Program-made: the position numbers and the translations under genes
Shown: piece by piece, positions 34,306-43,413 of the stretch
Layout: the number at the start of each line of letters is the position of its first letter
Numbering within the stretch: position 1 is the stretch's first letter
Notes under the pieces: generated by a model
Seen by the model: only the letters and a program-made list of their open reading frames with translations
Told to the model about the DNA's origin: nothing
The model's database searches: none
Assembly: GCF_946480305.1 (NCBI RefSeq)
Contig: NZ_CAMLJQ010000007.1
Location: 116,040-180,039 of the forward strand
Direction of reading: 5' to 3'
DNA length: 64,000 bases
Origin: an uncultured Caldimonas sp.
GTDB taxonomy: Bacteria > Pseudomonadota > Gammaproteobacteria > Burkholderiales > Burkholderiaceae

Positions 34306-35538
34306 ATGAACCCCGACGCCCACAAGATCTGGCAGGCCCCGCGGTGGGCCTTGGCCGTGTTGCTGGCGGCCCTCGGCATGCTGGGGCCGTTTTCGATCGA
34401 CACCTACATTCCGGCCTTCTCGGGCATTGCCAACTCGCTCGGCGCCACGCCGGTGCAGATGCAGCAGACGTTGTCGGCCTATCTGTTCGGCTTCGCGTTC
34501 ATGAACCTGTTCCATGGCGCGTTGGCCGACAGCTTCGGCCGTCGGCCGGTCGTGCTGGTCGGCATTGCGATGTTCACGATCGCCTCGGCCGGCTGCGCGT
34601 TGTCGCAGACCATCGGTCAGCTGGTGTTCTTCCGCGCCTTGCAGGGCTTGTCGACCGGCGCCGGCATCGTCGTCTCGCGCGCGGTGGTGCGCGACATGTT
34701 CCCGCCGGCCGATGCCCAACGCGTGATGGCGCAGATCACGATCTACTTCGGCGTCGCGCCGGCGATCGCGCCCATCGTCGGCGGTTATCTGTTCGTGCAC
34801 GCCGACTGGCACTCGATCTTCTGGTTCCTCACGGGTGTGGGGGTGGTGCTGTGGGCAGCGAACTTCAAGCTGCTGCCCGAGACGCTGCACGTGTCGCACC
34901 GCCAGCCGTTCAACGCTCGCAACCTGATGCGCGGGTATTCGCAACTCGGCGCCAACCCGCGCTTCCTGCTGCTCGCACTCGCGAGCGGTGTGCCGTTCAA
35001 CGGCATGTTCCTCTACGTGCTGTCCGCACCGGCCTTCCTCGGCGAGCACCTGCAGCTCGCGCCGACGCAGTTCTTCTGGTTTTTCGTGCTGACGATCGGT
35101 GGCATCATGAGCGGCTCGTGGGCGAGCGGCCGGTTGGCCGGCAAGATCGAGCCGCGCCGGCAGATCCGGCATGGCTTCCTGATCATGCTGGTCATTTCGC
35201 TGGTCAACCTCGCGGCCAACCTGCTGTTGCCGGTACACCCGTCGTGGGCGTTGCTGCCGATCGCGGTCTTTGCGTTCGGCTGGGCGCTGATGGTGCCGGT
35301 GGTCACGCTGATGGTGCTCGACCTCTTTCCCGAGCGCCGCGGCCTTGCGTCATCGCTGCAGGCCGTGATCGGCTCCGCTGCCAACGGGCTGGTGGCCGGC
35401 GTGATCGCGCCGTTGGTGATGCACTCGACCGTGTGGCTCGCGACCGCCTCGCTGCTGATGATGAGCATCGGCCTCGTCGCGTGGATGTACCTGCGTCACC
35501 GCTGGCCGGAGGCCGTCGGCGCGACCCGCAAGCCGTGA
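34306..35538 (+). CDS. Bcr/CflA family drug-efflux MFS transporter
   Basis: 410 aa with twelve predicted membrane helices. The first helices carry the Bcr/CflA hallmark FSIDTYIPAFSGIANSLG (residues about 26-43), followed by the MFS loop DSFGRRPVVLVG. The motif VVSRAVVRDMF occurs in helix 4. It is probably a proton-coupled exporter of drugs or small metabolites; specificity cannot be told. The ATG at 34306 is 52 bp after rnpB. Longer upstream frames would run through the RNase P RNA. It abuts the convergent DUF2269 gene. Confidence 0.9.
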   Translation: MNPDAHKIWQAPRWALAVLLAALGMLGPFSIDTYIPAFSGIANSLGATPVQMQQTLSAYLFGFAFMNLFHGALADSFGRRPVVLVGIAMFTIASAGCALSQTIGQLVFFRALQGLSTGAGIVVSRAVVRDMFPPADAQRVMAQITIYFGVAPAIAPIVGGYLFVHADWHSIFWFLTGVGVVLWAANFKLLPETLHVSHRQPFNARNLMRGYSQLGANPRFLLLALASGVPFNGMFLYVLSAPAFLGEHLQLAPTQFFWFFVLTIGGIMSGSWASGRLAGKIEPRRQIRHGFLIMLVISLVNLAANLLLPVHPSWALLPIAVFAFGWALMVPVVTLMVLDLFPERRGLASSLQAVIGSAANGLVAGVIAPLVMHSTVWLATASLLMMSIGLVAWMYLRHRWPEAVGATRKP

Positions 35539-35539
35539 G

Positions 35540-36004
35540 TCACGCCGGCTTGGCAACCATCAGGTAGAACACGATCACGAGCGCGAAGAACGCCGGCACG
35601 CCGAGCGCCGTCCAGATCTTCAGGTAGCGGAAGTACTGCTCGGGCAGTTCGCGGTTCTCGCGCACGGCCTGCTGCGCCATGTCGCGCATCCTGATCTGCA
35701 TCCACACCACCGGCAACCAGCAGGCGCCCGCCACGAGGTACAGCACGATGGACCAGACGATCCAGGTGCTCGTCCACGGGTAGCCGGCCAGGTGGATCAG
35801 GTAGAAACCGCTCAACGGCTGGAAGATCACCGTGGTCGTCGTGAAGAGCCAATCGGCGCGCACGACGTGCTTGACCACTTCTGCCACCGCGCGCGGGTCG
35901 CGGCCCAGGCTCGTGAACAGCATGTAGTAGGCCGAGCCGATGCCGGTGCCGAACAGGAAAGTGGACGACAGGATGTGCAGCCACTTGACGATGAGGTAGT
36001 CCAT
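35540..36004 (-). CDS. DUF2269 integral membrane protein
   Basis: 154 aa with four predicted membrane helices. The N-terminus YLIVKWLHILSSTFLFGTGIG and the TTTTVIFQPLSGFYLI segment match the DUF2269 family, which is related to CopD-type membrane proteins with conserved His. No function is known. The start overlaps the stop of the upstream SDR-DoxX gene by one base (TGATG on the minus strand), so the two are translationally coupled. Confidence 0.78.
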   Translation of the reverse strand: MDYLIVKWLHILSSTFLFGTGIGSAYYMLFTSLGRDPRAVAEVVKHVVRADWLFTTTTVIFQPLSGFYLIHLAGYPWTSTWIVWSIVLYLVAGACWLPVVWMQIRMRDMAQQAVRENRELPEQYFRYLKIWTALGVPAFFALVIVFYLMVAKPA

Positions 36005-37296
36005 CAGCTTTCCTTGGGGGGGCGGTCGAGTTCGTACATCAGCCATGCGACGGCGAGCATCGGCAGGTTCTTCAGCATCGGTCCGTAAGGGTGGGCCCAG
36101 AACTCGGGCAGCTTCAACGTGATCACCACCGTGTAGAACGCCATCAGCACGATCTGCAGCAGCCACAGCCACTGCCTTCGGTTCAGCAGCAGCAGCCCGA
36201 TGCCGATCGCGAAGTCGAGCAACGCGGCACCGTAGAGCATGACCGGCGCCAGCGTGAGCGGCACACCGGCGCGCGTGAGCAGCTCGATGCTGTCCGCGAC
36301 CGGATAGACACCGAGCGAGACGATCCCGGTCACGATCCAGACCAAGGCCATCGCCCAGCGCAGCAGCGGCAGCAGCCAGCCCAGCCGGGCCTGGATCGAA
36401 ATGGCCACGGCCTCTTCAACCGGCACGAAGGCCTCGGCTGGGCGCGGCGCGCGCCCTAGCAGTACGCTGGTGAGCCGTGCGTCGGCCGTGTTGCCGCGCT
36501 GCAGCATGCTCCAGGTGTCGCGGTCGAGCAGGGTGGTGGGCAGCGCCGATCCCAGCTGTGCGGCGATGCCGACCAGCGGCGCCGGCACCGGAAGGAAGCG
36601 TGCCGGCCCCAGCCCCATCGCGTGCCGCAACCGCGCCAGCCACTCGCGCAGCGACAGCGGCTGGGGCCCGACCAGTGGTATGCGTCCCGTCAGGTCGTCG
36701 TTGTCGAGCAGGGCGACGATGGCCTGCACCGCGTCGTCGACGTGGATCGGCTGCACCTGCTGTTGCCCGCGCCCCGGCAACGGGATGACGGGCAGGCTCG
36801 CCATGCGGGTGAACAGGCGGGCACTGGTCCCGCCGGGCCCGTAGACCAGCGACGGCTGCACCACGCTGGCCGAGCGCAGCGGCAGGCCGAGCAGGTAGTC
36901 GTCCGCGGTTTTCTTGCTGAGGTGGTACGGCGTGGTCGCCTGCTCGTCTGCGCCGAGGGCCGAGACCTGCACGACGCGCGCCACGCCCGCCGCCGCGCAG
37001 GCGGCAAACAGTGCGCACGGGCCGCGCACGTGCACGGCGTCGAAGCTCTGCCCGTCGTGCTCACGCAGGATGCCGGCCGCGTTGATGACGGCGTCGACCC
37101 CCGCCAGCCGCGGCATCCAGTCAGCGACCTCCACGTCGCGCGACAGGTCGGCCGCGAAGTAGCGCACCGGGGCGCCGTGCGGCGGTGTCAGGGGGGGCCT
37201 GCGCATCGCGCAGATCACATGGTGGCCTGCCTCGAGCAACGCGGCCGCGAGACGCTGGCCGAGAAAGCCGCTGGCGCCGGTCAACAGAACGATCAC
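36004..37296 (-). CDS. NAD(P)-binding SDR / DoxX-like fusion protein
   Basis: 430 aa. Residues 1-290 form an atypical short-chain dehydrogenase domain with the Rossmann motif TGASGFLGQRLA, of the NDUFA9/NmrA-like type. VSALGA and YHLSKKTADDYL provide the SDR Tyr-Lys pair. The last 130 residues hold four membrane helices resembling DoxX-like proteins. It may be a membrane-bound quinone- or NADPH-related enzyme; the substrate is unknown. The GTG at 37296 begins exactly at the Rossmann strand (VIVLLTGASG), with AAGGGA upstream. It pairs with the DUF2269 gene in a two-gene operon. Confidence 0.82.
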   Translation of the reverse strand: MIVLLTGASGFLGQRLAAALLEAGHHVICAMRRPPLTPPHGAPVRYFAADLSRDVEVADWMPRLAGVDAVINAAGILREHDGQSFDAVHVRGPCALFAACAAAGVARVVQVSALGADEQATTPYHLSKKTADDYLLGLPLRSASVVQPSLVYGPGGTSARLFTRMASLPVIPLPGRGQQQVQPIHVDDAVQAIVALLDNDDLTGRIPLVGPQPLSLREWLARLRHAMGLGPARFLPVPAPLVGIAAQLGSALPTTLLDRDTWSMLQRGNTADARLTSVLLGRAPRPAEAFVPVEEAVAISIQARLGWLLPLLRWAMALVWIVTGIVSLGVYPVADSIELLTRAGVPLTLAPVMLYGAALLDFAIGIGLLLLNRRQWLWLLQIVLMAFYTVVITLKLPEFWAHPYGPMLKNLPMLAVAWLMYELDRPPKES

Positions 37297-37393
37297 GAAA
37301 GTCCCTTGTTCTCCTGCCGCTGGAATGATCTTTGCCAGCCTCAAGCAGCAAATGCCGTTCCAAAGCGGGCGGACGTCACAGAGGAGCGCCGCG

Positions 37394-37891
37394 ATGAAAA
37401 GTTTGACAGAGGCCTGGCGTGCCACCTGGTTGACCGGCGGGGTGGCGAGTGTCACGTCGACACTGGCGCTGCTCTGGCGCGGGCGCGTGGACGGGCGCTG
37501 CACCTTCGGTGCGTTGAACGCGCCCAGCCATTGGGTCTGGGGCGACCAAGCCTTGCGGCAGAACGGCTGCAGCCTGCGCTACACCGGCACCGGGCTGCTC
37601 ATTCACCACGTCGCGTCGGTGTTCTGGGCCATGTTGTACGAGCGGGCTTGCCCGGCCCTGCACCCCCGCAGCGCGGCGCAGCTGGCGCTGGAGTCGGCCG
37701 CGGTCGCCACCGTCGCGGCGGGCGTCGACCTGCGCATCGCGCCGCGGCGCCTGACCCCGGGGTTCGAGCGCCGGCTGTCGCGGCGCAGCCTGGTGATCGT
37801 GTATGCATCGTTTGCCGCAGGGATCGCGCTGGGGGGTTGGTTGGCCGATCGCATGTCGATCACCGCCCCTCACCCCGGGAAGCGTTGCTAG
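37394..37891 (+). CDS. Hypothetical membrane protein
   Basis: 165 aa. Helices are predicted at about 10-28 (ATWLTGGVASVTSTLALLW), 65-85 (LIHHVASVFWAMLYERA), 98-115 and 135-153 (LVIVYASFAAGIALGGWLA). I recognise no named family. The general form resembles small DUF1440-like or transporter-like membrane proteins. The ATG at 37394 is preceded by GAGGAG at 37381. It is divergent from the SDR-DoxX gene and precedes the TonB receptor gene by 43 bp. Confidence 0.6.
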   Translation: MKSLTEAWRATWLTGGVASVTSTLALLWRGRVDGRCTFGALNAPSHWVWGDQALRQNGCSLRYTGTGLLIHHVASVFWAMLYERACPALHPRSAAQLALESAAVATVAAGVDLRIAPRRLTPGFERRLSRRSLVIVYASFAAGIALGGWLADRMSITAPHPGKRC

Positions 37892-37934
37892 ACTCTGCCT
37901 CTGCCCACGGTAACAACTCCTTCATCGAGCGACC

Positions 37935-39869
37935 ATGTCCGTTTTCGAGGCGCCGCGCGTGATGCGGGCACTGGCACGTCACACGCGCTGCTTCGGCGCC
38001 GGTGTGCTCGTTGTCATGGCGGCCCTGCCTGCACATGCCAGGGCGGTGGATCTGGCCGACCTCTCGCTCGAGCAATTGCGCGAGGTGGTGGTCACGTCGG
38101 TGTCCCGGCGCGAAGAGACGCTGACCCAGGTGGCCGCGGCGGTCTACGTGATCTCGGCGGACGACATCCGGCGCAGCGGTGCGGCCACGCTGCCCGAAGC
38201 GTTGCGGCTGGCGCCGACGCTCAATGTGGCGCGTGCCGATGCGAACCAGTACGCGATCAGCGCGCGCGGTTTCAACAACGTGCTGGCCAACAAGATGCTG
38301 GTGCTGATCGATGGCCGTGTCGTCTACACCCCATTGTTCTCCGGCGTCTTCTGGGAAGCCCAGGACGTGGTGCTCGAAGACGTCGAGCGGATCGAGGTGG
38401 TGACCGGCCCGAGCACCGCGCTGTGGGGCAGCAACGCCGTCAACGGCCTCATCCACGTGATCACGCGTCAGGCCAAGGACACGCAGGGTCCGGCGGGGAT
38501 GGTCCACGTGGGCGACAGCGGGCGCGGCGCCACCGCGCGGTACGGCGGCGCACTGGGCGACGCCGGCTACTACCGCGTCTATGTGAAGGGCTACGACCGC
38601 CGCCACACCGAGCGGACCGACGGCAGCGACGTGCGCGATGCGGCGCAGGGTGTGCAGACCGGCTTTCGTGCCGATTGGGCCCTTGCGGCAGACCGACTGA
38701 CGTTGCAGGGCGACGTGTACCGTGCGTCGATCGATCAACAGCCGGGCGAACGCCAGATCGGCGGCGCCAACCTGCTGGGCCGGTGGCGACGGGCCCTGCG
38801 GGGAGGATCGCACCTGCTGGTCCAGTTCTATGCGGATCGCACGCAGCGCGAGCAGCCGATCAGTTATCTCGGCAGCGTGGAGGACTTCGAGGAGACGCTG
38901 GAGACCATCGACTTCGTCGCGCAATACGGCCTGCGAGTCGGACGCAACCATGAACTGGTGCTCGGCACCGGATATCGGCACGCGCGGGACGATCTCACGA
39001 ACCCGGCAGGGCTCGCCTTCCTGCCGCCAGACCGGCACCTGCATTGGAGCCGCCTCTTCGTGCAGGACCAGATCACGCTGTCGCCACGCTGGCAGTTGAC
39101 GCTGTCGGCCAGCGCCGAGCGCAACCCCTACACCGGGACCGAAATGCTGCCCAGCCTGCGCATCGCACGCAGCGGCGATGCCGACGACGTCTGGTGGGCG
39201 AGCCTGTCTCGCGCGGTGCGGGCGCCTTCGCGCATCGACCGCGAGTTCCATGTACCGGCGACGCCGCCTTACGTGTATGCCGGGGGGCCGGATTTCCGCT
39301 CGGAGGTATCCGACGTCGTCGAGATCGGCCACCGTGCGCAGCTGCTGCCGGGGCTCGCGTTCTCGATGACGGCCTTCCACCACGAGCACCGCCGCTTGCG
39401 CAGCATCACGCCCACTGCGCAGGGGGCCGTGCTCGAGAACAACATCGAAGGCTCGACGAGCGGTTTGCAGGGGTGGTTCAACTGGCGCGCGATGCGTCGC
39501 TGGCGGTTGCAGGGCGGAGCCGTGGCACTCGATCAGCGGCTGCGCGTGCGCGAGGGCGAGACCGATGCCGGCGGGCTGCGCGCGCTCGGCAACGATCCTG
39601 ACTACTGGTGGTCGGTGCGTTCGTCGTTCGAGGTGACTCCGAGATTGGTGTGGGACCTGTCGGTGCGGCACGTGGCTTCGTTGCCTGACCCCCGCGTGCC
39701 GGCCTATACCACCGTGGACACCAGCCTGGCGTGGCGGCTGCACTCCGATGCAGAGCTCACCCTGGTGATGCGCAACCTGTTCGACGGCGGCCACGCCGAA
39801 TGGGGTGTACCGGGGAACCGCGCGGAGTTCGATCGGTCGGCATCGGTGCTGTTGCGGTGGCGTTTGTGA
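37935..39869 (+). CDS. TonB-dependent outer membrane receptor
   Basis: 644 aa. The signal peptide of about 37 residues ends near AHARA. A TonB-box-like EVVVTS follows at about 50-55. The plug domain (about 60-170) has VYVISADDIRRSG, LRLAPTLNVAR and VLIDGRVVYTPLFSGVFWE. A 22-strand-type barrel ends in an aromatic-rich strand (SVLLRWRL). The ligand is unknown; no siderophore or vitamin genes are adjacent. The stop overlaps the start of a YfiR-like gene by 4 bp, and a histidine kinase gene follows, so it looks like the outer-membrane part of a signalling unit. Confidence 0.9.
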   Translation: MSVFEAPRVMRALARHTRCFGAGVLVVMAALPAHARAVDLADLSLEQLREVVVTSVSRREETLTQVAAAVYVISADDIRRSGAATLPEALRLAPTLNVARADANQYAISARGFNNVLANKMLVLIDGRVVYTPLFSGVFWEAQDVVLEDVERIEVVTGPSTALWGSNAVNGLIHVITRQAKDTQGPAGMVHVGDSGRGATARYGGALGDAGYYRVYVKGYDRRHTERTDGSDVRDAAQGVQTGFRADWALAADRLTLQGDVYRASIDQQPGERQIGGANLLGRWRRALRGGSHLLVQFYADRTQREQPISYLGSVEDFEETLETIDFVAQYGLRVGRNHELVLGTGYRHARDDLTNPAGLAFLPPDRHLHWSRLFVQDQITLSPRWQLTLSASAERNPYTGTEMLPSLRIARSGDADDVWWASLSRAVRAPSRIDREFHVPATPPYVYAGGPDFRSEVSDVVEIGHRAQLLPGLAFSMTAFHHEHRRLRSITPTAQGAVLENNIEGSTSGLQGWFNWRAMRRWRLQGGAVALDQRLRVREGETDAGGLRALGNDPDYWWSVRSSFEVTPRLVWDLSVRHVASLPDPRVPAYTTVDTSLAWRLHSDAELTLVMRNLFDGGHAEWGVPGNRAEFDRSASVLLRWRL

Positions 39870-40429
39870 GGAGCGCCTGGCCTGCATGGACGTGGCGCGG
39901 CCTGGTGCTGGTGGCACTGGCCGCGGCATGTGCGTCATCGTCCCGCCCCGCGTACGCGGGCGAACCTACGCTGGAGGCCAGCGTCAAGGCGGCGTATCTC
40001 TACAAGTTCCTGAGCTTCGTCGAGTGGCCTGCCGCGGCGTTCAGCGATGCTGCCGACCCGATCCGCGTCGGGGTGGCGGGCGACGATGCCGTGCTCAATG
40101 AGTTGCAGCAGGTGTTGCCGGCTCGCACCGTGCAAGGGCGCAAGGTGCTGGCGCGCCGCGTTCGGGTGGGCGACCCGGCCGAGTCGATGCACGTGCTGTT
40201 TGCCGGCCGCGCGCTTGCGCGGCACCCCTGGCTGGCCGCGCAAGCCGAGCGCCCGTTGCTGCTGGTGACGGATGCGCCGCAGGGGCTCGAGTCCGGCAGC
40301 ACCATCAACTTCCTGCTCGTGGATGGGCGCGTGCGCTTCGAGGTGTCGTTGACTGCCGCGGAACGGACCGGGATGCGCTTGAGTTCGCGCCTGCTCGGTG
40401 TGGCCGAGCGGGTGGTGGGAGCGCGTTGA
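39866..40429 (+). CDS. YfiR-like periplasmic protein (DUF4154)
   Basis: 187 aa. A hydrophobic signal (GLVLVALAAACASSSRPAYAG) is followed by the DUF4154 hallmark VKAAYLYKFLSFVEWP. Later blocks are FAGRALARHP, LLLVTDAPQG and INFLLVDGRVRFEVS, ending RLLGVAERV. In Pseudomonas YfiR is a periplasmic repressor of a diguanylate cyclase, while here the neighbouring gene is a histidine kinase. The GTG at 39866 forms a GTGA junction with the receptor gene. The stop is followed by the kinase ATG after one base, so the three genes are tightly coupled. The action on the kinase is inferred from proximity. Confidence 0.85.
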   Translation: MRSAWPAWTWRGLVLVALAAACASSSRPAYAGEPTLEASVKAAYLYKFLSFVEWPAAAFSDAADPIRVGVAGDDAVLNELQQVLPARTVQGRKVLARRVRVGDPAESMHVLFAGRALARHPWLAAQAERPLLLVTDAPQGLESGSTINFLLVDGRVRFEVSLTAAERTGMRLSSRLLGVAERVVGAR

Positions 40430-40430
40430 G

Positions 40431-42332
40431 ATGACGGCACGACACTCGCTGCGCCGCAAGATGATGCAGGTGATGCTGTCCACCACTTGCGTGGCATTGC
40501 TGCTCAGCGCCACCGCGTTGCTGATCTACGAACTGCGCACTTACCGCGACGCATGGATCACCGACCTGGAGACGCAGGCTCACCTGATCGCCGGCGCCAG
40601 TGTGCCGGCGCTGGCCTTCGACGACCCGCGTGCGGCCAGCGAAGACCTGGCCTTGCTGCGGCACCGACCGCAGATCACCGGCGCCGCGGTGTACGACGTG
40701 AGCGGCCAGCTGTTCGCGAGCTACGCGGCACCGGCCGATGTGCCGCCGGTGTTCCCCAACATGCCGGGTCCCGAGGGGCACCGCTTCGCCGGGGACCGGC
40801 TCGAACTCGTGCTGCCCATCGAAAGCGGCGGCGAGCGCATAGGCTCCGTCTACCTGCAGGCGCGCTACGAAGTGATGGGGCGGCTGGGCGACTACCTGGC
40901 GATCCTGGCGGCCGTCATCGTGACGAGCCTGGGCGTGGCCGCCCTGGTGTTCAGCCGCTTGCAGCATGGCGTGACGCATCCCATCCTTGCCGTCGCGACA
41001 GCGGCGCGCGAGGTGATGGAAAAGCGCGACTATGGCCTGCGCGTGCCCAAGACCACCGAAGACGAAGTGGGCGTGCTGGTCGATGCGTTCAACAACATGC
41101 TGTCCGAGGTGGGCCGCCGGACGGAGGCGCTGGAACGCAGCAACCGCGAGCTGTCGATCGAGATGGAGCGGCGCCAGCGCGCACAGGCGGCACTGATCGA
41201 GGCCGACCGTCGCAAGGACGAATTCCTGGCGACGCTGGCCCACGAACTGCGCAACCCGCTCGCGCCGCTGACCAATGCGCTGGAGATACTGAAGCTGGCC
41301 GACGGCGATGCGGCCACGCGGGCGCGCACCCGCGCGATCATGGAGCGGCAGGTGCGCCAGATGGTGCGGCTCATCGACGACCTGTTGGAGGTCTCGCGCA
41401 TCACGACCGGCAAGCTGGTGCTCAAGCGCGAGCCGGTCGACCTGCTCGCCGTGATGCGCACGGCCATCGAGATTGCCGAGCCCGTGCTGCGTGAGCGGGA
41501 GCATCAGTTCCTGACGCAACTGCCGGCCGAGCCGGTGTGGGTGAATGCCGACGCCACCCGGTTGGCACAGGTGTTCGCCAACCTGCTGAGCAATGCGGCC
41601 AAGTACACCGACGCCGGCGGCCGCATCGAGCTCGAGATGCAGGTCGATGCGTCGGGGGCCACGGTGCACGTGAAGGACAACGGCATCGGCATCGATCCGC
41701 AGATGCACGATGCGATCTTCGATCTGTTCACGCAGGTCGACAAATCGCTGGAGCGTGGGCGCGCCGGCCTCGGTGTCGGCCTGACGCTCGCGCGGCAACT
41801 GGTCGAGATGCACGGCGGGCGCATCGAGGTGGAGAGTGCGGGGCTGGGCCACGGCTCGCGATTCACCGTGACGTTGCCGCCGGGCCGACCGCCGGCCGCG
41901 GGCCGAGCGGGTCGACCGGAAGCGCTCGCGGCCGCCACGCCGGCGATCGACGTGCTGATCGCAGACGACAACGTCGACTTCGCCACCAGCCTGGGCGCCG
42001 TGCTCGAGGCGCTGGGGCATCGGGTCACGCTCTCCCACGACGGCGAAGCCGCGCTCGCGGCCGCGTTGGCGCACCCGCCCGCAGTGGCGTTCCTCGACAT
42101 CGGGATGCCGCGGCTCAACGGCTACGACCTGGCCCGGCGGCTGCGTGCCGCTGACGCCACGCGCCGCACGATGTTGGTGGCCGTGACCGGCTGGGGCCAG
42201 CAGAGCGATCGCGAGCGCGCGGCCGAAGCGGGCTTCGACCACCATCTCGTCAAGCCCGTGGAACTGGAGCAGGTGCTGCCCTTGATCCAGCTGGCCGCAC
42301 GCAAGGTGCCCGCGGACGCCGGCGCGCGCTAG
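40431..42332 (+). CDS. Hybrid sensor histidine kinase with CHASE8-like sensor and receiver domain
   Basis: 633 aa. Helix 1 (about 15-37) and helix 2 (about 160-182) enclose a periplasmic sensor domain resembling CHASE8 (VPALAFDDPRAASEDLALL). A HAMP domain and coiled coil follow. The HisKA domain has phosphoacceptor H271 in ATLAHELRNPLAPL. The ATPase domain carries NLLSNAAKYT, DNGIGI and a GLGVGL lid, and the C-terminal receiver has phosphoacceptor D556 in FLDIGMP. No DNA-binding output domain or response regulator gene is adjacent, so phosphate must pass to an unlinked partner. It follows the YfiR-like gene by one base. Confidence 0.93.
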   Translation: MTARHSLRRKMMQVMLSTTCVALLLSATALLIYELRTYRDAWITDLETQAHLIAGASVPALAFDDPRAASEDLALLRHRPQITGAAVYDVSGQLFASYAAPADVPPVFPNMPGPEGHRFAGDRLELVLPIESGGERIGSVYLQARYEVMGRLGDYLAILAAVIVTSLGVAALVFSRLQHGVTHPILAVATAAREVMEKRDYGLRVPKTTEDEVGVLVDAFNNMLSEVGRRTEALERSNRELSIEMERRQRAQAALIEADRRKDEFLATLAHELRNPLAPLTNALEILKLADGDAATRARTRAIMERQVRQMVRLIDDLLEVSRITTGKLVLKREPVDLLAVMRTAIEIAEPVLREREHQFLTQLPAEPVWVNADATRLAQVFANLLSNAAKYTDAGGRIELEMQVDASGATVHVKDNGIGIDPQMHDAIFDLFTQVDKSLERGRAGLGVGLTLARQLVEMHGGRIEVESAGLGHGSRFTVTLPPGRPPAAGRAGRPEALAAATPAIDVLIADDNVDFATSLGAVLEALGHRVTLSHDGEAALAAALAHPPAVAFLDIGMPRLNGYDLARRLRAADATRRTMLVAVTGWGQQSDRERAAEAGFDHHLVKPVELEQVLPLIQLAARKVPADAGAR

Positions 42333-42466
42333 CCGCTCCTTTTTTACACACGGCACGCCAGCTCTGCCGCACGCTTGCCTGCGCGGGAGTGCCTTGTGCC
42401 GCCGTCGCCCCGGCATGCCGATTGCCGCGTTGTGCTTGTCGACGCAGACGCAACGGAGAAAGGTCG

Positions 42467-43387
42467 ATGCAGCACAACGCGCAGGCCGCCATCGTCACGC
42501 ACGGTGGGTCGGGCAGCCCCCGCGCATGGAGCGACGGGTGTCAGCGAGCCGCGCAGCGCGCGTGGCGCAAGCTCGAGGAAGGCGGTGCCGCGATGGACGC
42601 GGCGGTCGAGGCCGTGACCGACATGGAGGACGACGGGCGCTACAACGCCGGCAGCGGCTCCATCCTTTGCCTCGACGGGCAGACGCTCGAAATGGATGCC
42701 GGCGTGATGGACAGCCGCGGGCTGCTCGGCGCGGTGGCCTGCCTGCAGGGCATCAAGAACCCCGTGCTGGTGGCCCACGCCGTGACCCACACCCCGCATT
42801 GGCTGCTGGCCGGCGAAGGCGCACGGCGCTTCGCGCAGGTGTGCGGCTTCGAGGAAGCGCTCGGCGTGAGCGAGCATGCGCGGCGCTATCACGAGCAGTT
42901 GCTGCAGGCCTTCGACGACCCCGCGAGTGCGGACCCCGACGACCGCGAAGGGGCCGAGAAAGCGGCCACCTTCAAGCGCTTCTGGAACTACGCCACGCCA
43001 TGGGACGAAGCGATGAAGCGAAACGGCAGCGGGACCGTCGGCGCCGTCGTGCGCGCGGCGGACGGCCACTTCGCGGTCGCCACCTCCACCGGCGGCTCCG
43101 CACCTTCGCTGCTCGGTCGTGTGGGCGACACGCCGGTGATCGGTTGCGGCTACTACGCGGGCGAGCATGGCGCCATCGCAGCCACCGGTGTGGGTGAGTA
43201 CATCGCGCGGCAGATGCTGGCGCGCACGGTGTACGACTGGGTCGCGCAGGGCATGCCGCTGCAGCAGGCACTCGACCAGGGCGTCGCGCGCCTGCCGAAG
43301 GAGGTCAGTGTCGGCCTGATCGGTGTCACGCGCGACGAGGCCGGTGCCAGCAGCAACCGCGACATGGCGTTCCACGTGCTGCGCTGA
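42467..43387 (+). CDS. iaaA: Isoaspartyl peptidase / beta-aspartyl dipeptidase (Ntn hydrolase)
   Basis: 306 aa plant-type asparaginase family enzyme that self-cleaves to alpha and beta chains. The conserved opening THGGSG and DGRYNAGSGS lie in the alpha part. The catalytic Thr is T190 in GSGTVGAVV, and the beta part has STGGSAPSLLGRVGDTPVIGCG and GVGEYI. It hydrolyses beta-Asp-Arg dipeptides released from cyanophycin. That role is supported by the two following genes, which make and degrade cyanophycin. The gap to cphB is 26 bp. The ATG at 42467 has GGAGAAAGG nearby upstream. Confidence 0.92.
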   Translation: MQHNAQAAIVTHGGSGSPRAWSDGCQRAAQRAWRKLEEGGAAMDAAVEAVTDMEDDGRYNAGSGSILCLDGQTLEMDAGVMDSRGLLGAVACLQGIKNPVLVAHAVTHTPHWLLAGEGARRFAQVCGFEEALGVSEHARRYHEQLLQAFDDPASADPDDREGAEKAATFKRFWNYATPWDEAMKRNGSGTVGAVVRAADGHFAVATSTGGSAPSLLGRVGDTPVIGCGYYAGEHGAIAATGVGEYIARQMLARTVYDWVAQGMPLQQALDQGVARLPKEVSVGLIGVTRDEAGASSNRDMAFHVLR

Positions 43388-43413
43388 ACCCGCCTTCCTT
43401 TGCCCCAGACGCA

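Noticed and set aside
37892..37934. Riboswitch upstream of the TonB receptor (for example cobalamin)
   Set aside because: The gap is only 43 bp, too short for the known aptamers, and no B12-box-like sequence is visible.
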